From: Montifringilla adamsi
Taxonomy: Eukaryota > Chordata > Aves > Passeriformes > Passeridae
DNA: 64,000 nt
Assembly: GCA_017590115.1 (NCBI GenBank)
Contig: JAGGNK010011003.1
Coordinates: 838,955 to 902,954, forward strand
Direction: 5' to 3'
The position numbers were made by a program, and so were the translations under genes. Below the pieces are notes generated by a model. The model ran no database searches and was not told the DNA's origin. It saw only the letters and a program-made list of their open reading frames with translations. Each line of letters begins with the position of its first letter. Position 1 is the first letter of the stretch. Below are positions 1 to 22,800 of the stretch, piece by piece.

Positions 1-171
1 AAATTGCAAGGGGTGAGGCATGTTTTAATGATAAAAAGGGGGAAATTCTGTTGGATTTGGAATCCTGAGAAAGGGCAGCTGCAAAAAGTGGTACTGAGGA
101 GGGTGGAGGAGAGTGATCAGTGTATTTCCTCTGGCTTCATCCGTCCCAACACTGCTAGTGTCAGCCGGCAG

Positions 172-226
172 GTCACCATGATCATCCTGGCCAGGGACCT
201 AGGGGCATCCCCAGGCCCTTTAGTGT
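172..226 (+). pseudogene. Decayed tandem copy of the start of the PADI2 last exon
   Basis: Bases 172-226 repeat the acceptor-proximal part of the real exon (268 onward) at an offset of 96-97 bp. They include a CAG acceptor and the codons for VTMI and LARDL. An extra G (aggggcatcc versus gggcatcc) breaks the frame and TAG occurs soon after, so it is not a usable exon. Bases 1-171 are intron with nothing else recognised. Confidence 0.7.
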
Positions 227-267
227 AAGCCATTCTGATGCCAACATCCCCTGGTGTCACCCCACAG

Positions 268-501
268 GTCACCATGATCGTGCTGGCCAGGGACCTGGGC
301 ATCCCCAAGCCGTTTGGCCCAGTGGCAGGTGGCGAGTGCTGCCTGGAGCGGCAGATCCGCGCGCTGCTGGAGCCGCTGGGGCTGTGCTGCCGCTTCCTGG
401 AGGACGTGGCCTCGTACCACGGCAGCCTCGGCGAGGTGCGCTGCGGCACCAACGTCCAGCGCCGGCCCTTTGCCTTCCAGTGGTGGCACTTCACACCATA
501 G
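268..501 (+). CDS. PADI2: PADI2 terminal coding exon (partial gene)
   Basis: C-terminal 77 residues of a peptidyl-arginine deiminase, the calcium-dependent enzyme that converts protein arginine to citrulline. The exon follows a CCACAG acceptor, opens in frame with [18 protein letters not shown] and ends WWHFTP plus TAG at 499-501. The active-site cysteine is in [11 protein letters not shown], the family's C-terminal catalytic motif. ECCLE and the WWH ending fit PADI2 better than PADI1 or PADI3 as I know them, and PADI2 is the paralogue next to SDHB in mammals. All upstream exons lie outside the window. Paralogue assignment is inference; the family assignment is firm. Confidence 0.9.
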   Translation, partial: VTMIVLARDLGIPKPFGPVAGGECCLERQIRALLEPLGLCCRFLEDVASYHGSLGEVRCGTNVQRRPFAFQWWHFTP

Positions 502-585
502 CCAGGCCTCTTCTTCATCCTCTTCCTCCTCTTCCTCCTCCTCCCTCCACCTTTGCCCCCAGAGTGTGTTGCTTGTGATTCCCTT

Positions 586-591
586 AATAAA
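586..591 (+). promoter_or_regulatory. PADI2: PADI2 polyadenylation signal
   Basis: AATAAA 85 bases after the PADI2 stop codon, followed by GT-rich sequence. It implies a very short 3' UTR, preceded by a TCC/TTCC pyrimidine stretch. Confidence 0.75.
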
Positions 592-609
592 TGAATTTGC
601 TGTGAGGAA

Positions 610-1330
610 AAAGCTGGGGAATTAAATAACCAAATAATTAATAATTAATTATTAATTAATAATTATGTCAGGAATAACTGGGAGGGAAACAGAGGGAGTG
701 CTCAGAGAGGTGGGGGAGTTACTAAAATCCTCCAAAATTGTCTCTACCACTGTTCTTGTGGTGTTGGTGAGTCAGGCATCACTTTATCCTCAGGCAGGGT
801 TTGTGTGTGGCTGACAGAGCTCCAGCCTCCACATCAATACAAAAGGTTTTCATTTATCTACATGTTTTTAACACAGAAATTAGTGGTCATGGGTTCTAAT
901 AATGCTCTTCATTGATTAGCAGCCTGTCCACTATTGGTTATTGATCTCTCACTCTTCATGCTAAGCTGGGCCACATTCTTGAGTTCTTTTATGGTCCTTT
1001 TCTCATCTTTTTCAATTGGGAATCCCCAACTTTCCAGGCCTCAATCTCCTCTGTGTCTTCTTCTTACTCCAGTGTCCTTAAAGGTCCATAAATTTGACAT
1101 CCCAGATGTCCAGTCTTCAACTCCCTTTGGCTTTATGGAAGCTTGTCAGGGTTAGCTTTAACAAACTCAAGGTTTCAGTGATTTAATGATCAAAATAGCA
1201 ATAAGAGTCTGTGAAGAAGTTTTAACTTGTGCTTGCTAAAAGTGGGCACTGCTTACAAGTAATTGTAACAATTACAAACTAAACAATTAAAAACTAATTA
1301 GAAAAGTTACATCATTTCCAACAGGGCCAT
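610..1330. other. AT-rich intergenic block, no gene seen
   Basis: Between PADI2 and SDHB. It begins with an ATTAATAATTA-type simple stretch (630-665) and continues as AT-rich, non-coding sequence resembling a decayed interspersed element. No open frame carries a recognisable domain. Confidence 0.5.
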
Positions 1331-1500
1331 TTTTTTTGGCAGGGGCTGCCCAGGGAGGTTTGGAGTGGCCATCCCTGGAGGTGTCCAAGGAAGGGCTGGA
1401 TGTGGCACTCACTGGGCTGGGGACAAGGTGGGGATCAGCCACAGCTTAGACTTGAAGGTCCTGGAGGGACCTTGGAGGGCTTTTCCTGCCTTAGTGTCTC
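1330..1500 (-). mobile_element. CR1-type LINE 3' fragment
   Basis: Reads as the reverse complement of the avian CR1 3' region: the segment on lost one-base rounds of 'gggctgcccagggaggttt', then 'ccctggaggtgtccaagg' and 'cttgaaggtcctggagg'. Truncated and diverged; no ORF remains. Confidence 0.6.
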
Positions 1501-1734
1501 TGGGACTCTTTGCTCCACAGCACCCACCATTTGCCCCATTGATGTTGGGGCAGATCCCCTTGAGGAGGCGGGTAGCAGCACAGACATCTCCATGCAAAAT
1601 AATGATGCTGGGAATTAACAGACAGAAAACAAGGGGGATTGAGGAAAGAAAATGGGGGATTTAGGAAAGAAAAAGGGGAATCTAGGAAAACAAAAGGGGG
1701 TTTTGGGCGTCCTGCCCCCGCCACCCCTGTCCCA

Positions 1735-1869
1735 CAGGGCGCGCCACACCCGACATGGCGCCTCTCTTGAGGGCCGCCACACTCAAAATGGCGGGAGCCC
1801 CTTCCCGTCAGAACACAACATGGCGGTGAGGGGGTGCTTCCGGGGCATGTGGAAGTACGCAGCTCCAAG

Positions 1870-1872
<3 letters not shown>
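1735..1872 (+). promoter_or_regulatory. SDHB: SDHB core promoter with repeated ATGGCG cores
   Basis: TATA-less, CpG-rich sequence directly upstream of SDHB. Four ATGGCG cores at about 1754, 1788, 1819 and 1870 resemble the YY1 site (AAGATGGCGGC is the best, and overlaps the start codon). YY1 sites at the start are typical of housekeeping mitochondrial genes; binding here is inferred. Confidence 0.55.
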
Positions 1873-15274
<13,402 letters not shown>

Positions 15275-15351
15275 GGGCTGAGTGACCTGGAGTGACCCCA
15301 GAGTGACCCAGAGTGACCCTCACACCTGTGCCAGGGGTACTGTGCACCTGC

Positions 15352-15357
15352 AATAAA
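15352..15357 (+). promoter_or_regulatory. SDHB: SDHB polyadenylation signal
   Basis: AATAAA in gcacctgcaataaaggc, 78 bases after the stop, giving the compact 3' UTR usual for SDHB. Confidence 0.85.
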
Positions 15358-15589
15358 GGCTGTAAAGAACAGCACGGGCTCCATCCTTTATTACTCATTT
15401 GTTATTCATTTATTATTCATTCATTAATTCCCTTCATGGAGCGTTTTGCCATCGCAGAGCTCTCGGGGCTGGGAGCAGCTGGGAGTCCTGGGACTGGCTG
15501 GGAACAGGGAATGGTGGAGGGATCCTGAGCCTGAAATCCCAAAACTGAGGGTTTGGAGCTCCCAGGAGGCAGGATGGGGACAGATCCAC

Positions 15590-16130
15590 CAGGAACAAGG
15601 TGTCCTGTCCCACCCCTTGCGACCCTGATTTACATTCCTGATTTTTAGTCCAAATCCCAAGAAAATGGGATTTTTCAGAGTTGAATCTTCTTTTTCTCTG
15701 TGATATTTTTACCTCCAGATCCCAGATCCACCAGGAGCAAGGTGTCCTGTCCCACCCCGTGGGACCGTGGTTTGTATTCCTGATTTTTTTTCCAAATCCT
15801 AAGGAAATGGGATTTTTAGGGGTGGATCTTCCTCTTTTCTCTAAAACAAGTGCATTTTTTTTACCTCCAGATCCCATACCCCCAGGAGTGAAGTATCCTG
15901 TCCCACCCCATGGGACCCAGGTTTGTATTCCTGATTTTTAGTCCAAATCCTAATAAAATGAGGGGTTATAGGGTTGGATCATCTTCTTCTCTCTGATATT
16001 TTTACCTCCAGATCCCAGTTCCACTAGGAGCAAGGTGTTATCTTTCCACCCTGGGGGACCCTGGTTTGTATTCCTGATTTCTACTCCAAATCCTAAGAAA
16101 ATGGGATTTTTTAGGGGTGCATCTTCCTTT
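15590..16130 (+). repeat. Roughly 145-bp tandem repeat between SDHB and ATP13A2
   Basis: Four units marked by caaggtgtcctgtcccacc, tttgtattcctgatttt, tccaaatcctaag and tttttacctccagatccc. Starts at about 15597, 15739, 15890 and 16030. Confidence 0.85.
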
Positions 16131-16309
16131 TTCTCCTGCTATTTTTACCTGCAGTTTTTTCCAGTTTGGGATGTTTGGAGCAGCTCCTGGGGCTGAGAGA
16201 AAGGAGCCACTCCAGCTTTGCTGGTGAATTCATGATTTTGGTCTGAATAACTCAAACCTCCCAGAAATGGGATGCTGCTCCTGCGAGGTCACAGGGACGC
16301 CCCTCCTGG

Positions 16310-16815
16310 GGTGTCCCACCCGGTTTTTGGGGTGCAGACTCCAATTCCCAGCATCCCCTGGGTGCCACACCCGGTTTTTGGGGTGCAGACTCCAATTCCC
16401 AGCATCCCCTGGGTGCCACACCCGGTTTTTGGGGTGCAGACTCCAGTTCCCAGCATACCCCGGGGTGTCACACCCGGTTTTTGGGTGCGGACTCCAGTTC
16501 CCAGCATCCCCTGGATGTCACACCCTGTTTGGAGGTGCAGACTCCAATTCCTGGCATTCTCGGGGTGCCACACTTCTTTTGGGGGTGCAGACTCCAATTC
16601 CCGGCATCACCCGCGATGTCACACCTCTTTTTGGGGTGCGGACTCCAATTCCCGGCATCCCCCGGGGTGTCACACCCGGAGTTGGGGTGCGGACTCCAAT
16701 TCCCGGCATCCCCCGGGGTGTCACACCCGGAGTTGGGGTGCGGACTCCAATTCCCGGCATCCCCCGGGGTGTCACACCCGGAGTTGGGGTGCGGACTCCA
16801 ATTCCCGGCATCCCC
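16310..16815 (+). promoter_or_regulatory. ATP13A2: ATP13A2 upstream 51-bp array with ten ACTCCAATTCCC sites
   Basis: Ten units carry gactccaattcccggcat or close variants. The site starts at 16338, 16389, 16440, 16491, 16541, 16591, 16642, 16693, 16744 and 16795, a spacing of 50-51 bp. The last is 74 bases before the ATG. The core resembles the ZNF143/THAP11 promoter motif (ACTACAATTCCCAGCATGC) with one or two changes. Array structure is seen directly; binding is inferred. Confidence 0.85.
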
Positions 16816-16868
16816 CGCCGTTCCGCCCCCGCCTCTTCCGGCGGCGCGCGGGGCCGCGGGGCCGCGCC

Positions 16869-16878
16869 ATGAGCTCAG
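16869..16878 (+). CDS. ATP13A2: ATP13A2 exon 1
   Basis: Ten coding bases, ATG AGC TCA G, then donor GTCAGG (phase 1). Tiny, but fixed by the MSSDSS join and promoter position. Confidence 0.75.
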
Positions 16879-19800
16879 GTCAGGAGCCGGGACCGGGATT
16901 GGGATCGGGATCCGGGAATGGGATCGGGAATGGGATGAGGGGTCGGGATCAAGGACCGGGAGCCCCCCGGAGCCCCGAGCGCCGCCGGGGCCGCTCCAGC
17001 CCAGCGCGGGGGGCGGGACCGGTGCGGCTCCAGTGCCATTTATCCCCATTTATTGCCATGTATTCCCATTTTTTCCCGTTTATTCCCATGTATTTCCATT
17101 TATTCCCTTTTTTTTTTTTTTGCTTTATTATTTTGCCTTTCTTCTAAAATTTTGCTTTTTTGATTTGCCTTATTATGCTTTGTTTATTTTTTAAATTTTG
17201 CTTTATTCTGTTGCCTTTTTGTAAAAATGTGTATTTTTATTTTGCTTTAATTCTCTATTATTCCGCTTTATTTTACTTCATTTCATTTTATTTTGCTTTT
17301 TTGCTTCCTTGTTTTGCTTTCATTTGTGGCTTGGTTTTTTACTTTCAGTTTTTTATTTTACATTTAGCATTATTTTGCTGTAGTTTTGTTTCCTAACTTT
17401 GTTTTTCTGCTTTTTAATTGTGCTTTATTTTGCTTTTCCCCTTTGCATTGTTAGTTTTTTCACTTCATTTCTCTGTAGTATTTTTCTATATTTTGTTTTT
17501 TCGTTTTCATTTTTCTCCTTTTTTTACTCCAATTCATTTTGTTTTTTATCTTTTACTTTATTTCACTTTTTAAATTCCATTTCTCTTTTATTTCACTTTA
17601 TTTTGCTCTTTTATTTTGTTCCGTTTCACTTTTATTTCGCTTTATTGCACTTCACTTCCCTTTTTTATTTTGCTCCACTTCCCTTTTTAGTTCACTTTAC
17701 TTCCCTGTTTTATTTCACTTTATTTCCCATTTTTATCCCACTCTTTTTCCCGGCACCTCCTGGCTCTGCATCCCTCGGGAATTCCAGCCCTGGGAGCGCA
17801 GCCGTGGATCCGAGGGGAAGGAATTGTGGGAAGGGCTGCGGGGTGCTCCAAACCCCCCTAACCCCAAACTCTCCAATCCCCAAACTGCAAGCCCCCATAA
17901 CCCTCCACATCTTCCAAACCCCGAAACTCTCCAAACCCCAAACTCCCAAACCCCTCAAACCCTCCAAATCCCAAACCTCAAAACCCCCAAACTCTCCAAA
18001 TCCCAAACCCCTCAAACCCCAAACAGTCCAAACCCCAAAACCCCCAACCCCTAACCCCCCAAAATCCTCCAAACCCCAAACTCTCCAAACCCCAAATCAT
18101 CCAAATCCTTCAAACCCCAAACCTCTCAAACCCCAAGCTGTCCAAACCCGAAAATACCCAAACCCTCCAAACCCCAACACCCCCAACCCCTCCTAACCCC
18201 CCAAAACCCTCCAAACCCCCCAAACTCCAAAGCCTCCAAACCCCAAACCATCCAGATCCTCTAAACTTCAAAACTCTCAAAGCCCAGACTCCAAACCCCT
18301 CAAACCCCAAACCATCCAAATCCTTCAAACTCCAAACCCCGCTGCGGATCCCCTCGGCCCTGCCACAGCCGCTTCCCACAGGTGGATCCCACCCAGAATT
18401 CGGGAACGCTCCCGTCCCTCTCCCATGGGGATCGTGGAGAACGGGGTGGGGTTTGGGGTCAGAAGGACCTGTCCACCCCTCAGATCCCATCCCGGAGCGA
18501 TCCCAGGGTTTTGTTCATGGATGAACACAGAACGTGGTGCAGGGTGGGAAAAGGGCATCCGGGGTTCTGGATCCTTCCAGGGCTCCCAGCCGGGATTCCC
18601 GTTCCCAGGAATGCGGGAGCGGCGCTGCCGAGCGATCTTCGCCCCTTTCCTGCAGGGACTTTCCTCCAGGCAGAGCGGCAGGGCAGGGAAGGGCAGTGGG
18701 GACATCCCTGGGTGCTCTGGGAGTTGCATCCCTGTGGTGATCCCACTCAGATCCCCTGGATCCCCTGGGATCCCTCTCGCCAATCCCAATCCTGATCCGC
18801 AGCCGAGCAGCGCTCGAGGGTCAAAGCTCCCCATTTTTTCTCTGAGTTCGTAATTTAAGGATTGCTGGAGATGTTCCCCCCTGATTCCTCACTTCCCATC
18901 AGGAATGCCAGGAGCACAGCCCCTCTTCCTAAGGGAGGGAGGAGCCCTCATTTACCTGGAATTGGGGGAAATGTGGGTTGGGGTGTGAACCCACTGTTTT
19001 CCCGCTCACACCGCAGTGTTCCCCAAGCCGGGATATTCCTGACACTTCCCTCCAGACTGGCAGCTGGGTTTGGGTGCCAGGGAACATCCCCCTGTGCCAG
19101 AAGGGTTGGAATGCCGGGATCTCGGCTGGCATCACCAGCACATGGCACAGCCCCGCTCCCCACAGAGGAACTCTCCAAAAACCCAAATCACAACCAGTGC
19201 AGGTGTACGGGGCTGCTGGGAATTCCCAGGAGTTTGTTCCTCAGCTGTCTCAAGGGTTTGATGCTCGAGCGTGGATTTCCCAGCACTGGGGAGTCCCAAT
19301 CCTAGTTTTCCATGTCCCCACCTTGGATCAGGCCTGTCTCAGCCTTTGTTCCTCCAGCCTTGGGCCGTTTTTCCGGGAGGACCTGACCGCCTGGTCAGAT
19401 GAGTTTGCTCAGGGTCGGTCTGTGGGATCCATGGGAAGGGCAGAGCGTCCCTGTCCAGCTGGGATTTCTGTGTGGGATCCATGGGAAGGGCAGAGCATCC
19501 CTGTCCAGCTGGGATCAGTGTGTGGGTTCATCCATAGGAAGAGCAGCATGTCCCTGTCAGGCTGGGATTGCTGTGTGGGATCCATGGGAAGGGCCCCATG
19601 TCCCTGTCTGGCTGGGATGGGTTCCTCTGGGATCCATGGGAAGGGCAGGAGAATCACCAGAATCTCAGCCCGACGCTGCGCTCGGCCGCAGGATCTCCCA
19701 TCCTGGAGCCAAAGGCTCTGGAAGATCCTCGTGGGTTCAGTCTCACCTTCCGTGATCCAAACACTTCCTCACGTTGTCTCTCCTTCCCGGATTTTGCCTT

Positions 19801-22800
19801 ATCCTGATTTTCCGTGTCCCCATCTCCCTGAGTTGGCCCTGCCAACCCCATCCCATCAGCCTCAGTGGTTGGAACGGAAATTTCCTTGGATGGAGCTTCC
19901 TGATCTTGTGTGCAGCTTCCAGCCGGTGTGGGTGGATGGATGGATGGATGGATGGATGCATGGATGGAGGCATGGATCCGTGGATGGATGACAGACGGAT
20001 GGTGCTGCCCAGGGACCATCCAGCAGGAACCATGGGGGCAGCAGGAGGTCTCCAGGCCCCCTTGAGGTTTGCTTGCTTCCCGAAAGGGGCTTGGGAAGGG
20101 CCAGGGCTGCCCAGGGAAGCTGATGGAGAAGTCTCTGGGAGCAGCATCCATCTGTTTTCCATGTGCACCCCTGCTGGGGAAGGGGCTGCTGCTCGGATCC
20201 AAATCCTGGGACAAGGACCTGGCATTCCCAGCTGGTGTTGGATTCCAATCCCATCCCGGCTTCCAGCTCTGCACCCCGGAGTCTGAGGGTTCACCCCCCC
20301 ACCAGGATGTGCAGTGGCTGTGAGAGCATCCAGAGCAGCCTCTTCCCAAATTTTCACCAGAGAGGACAGGGCAGGGCCTGGACTCGGAGCCAGGCAGCTG
20401 CAGGGAATTCCAGGTGGGATTTTGGCCGTGCACATCCATCATCGGTGCGGGATCTTGGCTCCCGTCTTCCCCGGACCAGCCGGGCCGGTGCATCCTGACC
20501 CCTCTCCGGAATTCCAGCCTCTCCTGGCCCTTATTATCCTCCTAATCCGTGTTTTAGCGGCGGAGCGGGAAGCAGAGTGCAGAGCTCTGTGCAGGGCTCC
20601 GGGGAAATTCCCGGGATCCGGAGGCGGAGAAGGGACATCCAGGAGCCCCCGCGCCGTGTTTGCCGACGAGGAGTGGCCTCGGTGCCGGGACTGCGGCGGC
20701 TCCGCTCCGGATCTGCCCGGCCACGGCCGCGGGGACGCCGGGGATGGCGGCGCTGCTAGTCCCAGCCCGGCCGATCTCGCCCTTCCCGACCCCATCCTGA
20801 CCGATCCCACCTTTCCCGACCCCATCCCGGCCGATCCCATCTCCACCGGGCGGCTCCGCTGGCGCTCCCGGCAGGATGAGGCGGGGTGAGTCTGTGCCGG
20901 GGCTTCTCCTCACCTGCCGAGCTTTGGGAACAGCCGGAATGGGAGCGGGAGGGCAGGAATTCCCCGGAACGGGGCTGGAATCCCACGGAACGGGGCTGCG
21001 CGGAGCCGCTTGGTTCCTCCCAAGGATTTGTTGCTTTAGGATCGAGAAAAGCCGGGATAGTTCCGTTCAGGAGAGGAGCAGGCCGGGCTTCCCATTGCCC
21101 AGAGGCTCGGGGAAGGGAACTGGGCTGGTTTCAGGTTGTTTGGATACTTTTCCACCTCCTGCAGATCGCGGGAAAAGCCCTTGTGCATGACCCCGCTGCC
21201 CCGTGCTTTGTCCTGCCCCTGGGAAGGGCAGCACTCCCAGTGTCCCTGCAGCTGGAATTCCAGCTTTTTGCAGAATTTGAGGCTGGCACTGGGGACAGTT
21301 GACCCCTCCCTATCTTTTCTTGGCTCCTCTGTTTTACTTAACCGTCCCTCAGGCTCATCCCCCAATTCCTCCCCTCTAAATTTATCCTGTGGAGCAACAC
21401 CAGCTGCAGGAGCTGGAGATGGATCCCCCTCCCCACCGGGATCACCAAAACCAGGGAATGGTTTTAATGAATGGCTTTTATTCCCTGCAGAGGAGCTTTG
21501 GGGTGGACAGCGAGCAGCAGGAATCCAGCCGGGGCGGTTTTTCCAGTGTAAATCCTTGAGCTGGTCTCGGTGCCCTCCTGGAAACCCAACCCCAGCCCAG
21601 GCAGGAAATATCCACGTGTTCCAGGAGTAGGAAGATGGCCCAGCTCCGTGCTTGTGCCTGTGCCTGTGCCACGTGTTGCCTCCCCACTGCTGCTCTGAGA
21701 TCCCAGCCTTGGGAATGCCGTGATCGTAATCCATCCTGGATTTAGGGAATGAGCAGGCTCAGTGACTCCTGATCCATCCTGGATTTAGGGAATGAACAGT
21801 CTCAGTGACTCGTGATCCATCCTGGATTTAGGGAATGAGCAGGCTTGGTGACTCATAATCCATCCTGGATTTAGGGAATGAGCAGGTTCAACTTCAGGCA
21901 TGGAGGGTGATGGTTGAGATCCCACCGAAGGGGATCCCAGGGGTGATTCCTGATCCCAATTTTTAAGGCTGGGCTTTGGGGTGCAGCGGAGCCTAACGGG
22001 CATTAGAGCATGGTTGAAACTGGGAAATGTCAATTTTTTGGCAGCCAGGAGCAAACCCAAGGAGCAAACAAGGAGCAAACGAGCTGGAAAAGTGGCAGGG
22101 AGAGCTGGCCTGGCTCCGGCCAACCCTGCTCCCTTCCCGTGCCCGCTGGGCTCCTGGGATAATGCCAGAAATCCCGGGGCTGCTCTGGCATCGTCCCCGT
22201 GACCGTCACGTGCCCGGGAGGGTGAGGGGGCAGCGATCCTGGCTGGATGGGCCAGGAGCCACCACCTCCTCCCGGGGCTGGCATCGCCGGGAGCCCGGCC
22301 CCGGGGCTCTCCAGCCCCTGTGCTGACCCTTCTCCGTGTTTCTGGTGGATTTGCAGACAGCAGCCGGCTGCTGGGGGCCCGGCGCCCGGGCTACGGGACA
22401 CTGCAGCCGGACACAGACCCGGCCCACATGGTAGGTCTGGCCTGGGGGGTCTCCCACATCCATCCCAGGGCTTCCCACACCCCCAGGTGCTGCTTTTCCA
22501 GCCCTTTGATTTTCCCTATCTGGGGCTCGGTCACGCCGGGATTTTGGGAGTTCAGGGTTTAATGGCTGGTAATCGATTTTAGCTGATTTTATGTCTGAGC
22601 AGCCAGGTGCAGGTGATTGATTCCTGGTGATTCCTGGTGATTGATCCCCAGTGATTGATTCCCAGTGATTCCTGGTGATTGATCCCCAGTGATCCCCAGT
22701 GATTGATTCCCAGTCGTTCCCAGTGATCCCCAGTGATTGATTCCCAGTAATTCCCAGTGATTGATTCCCGGTGATTCATAGTGATTAATTCCCAGCGATT

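Noticed and set aside
16272..17147. Long open frame (291 codons) over the ATP13A2 upstream array
   Set aside because: Frame is open because the 51-bp unit (a multiple of three) lacks stops; the product is a simple repeat with no domain and crosses the real exon 1.
17040..17760. PolyA tail of a retroposed gene copy
   Set aside because: Too long and mixed with G and C; no processed gene body adjoins it.
17850..18345. Telomere or subtelomere remnant
   Set aside because: CCAAACCCC units are irregular and are not CCCTAA; flanking genes show an interior locus.
21455..21735. Minus-strand gene ending at an AATAAA near 21480
   Set aside because: A frame of over 200 codons exists on the minus strand, but it has no recognisable domain and only a chance hexamer.
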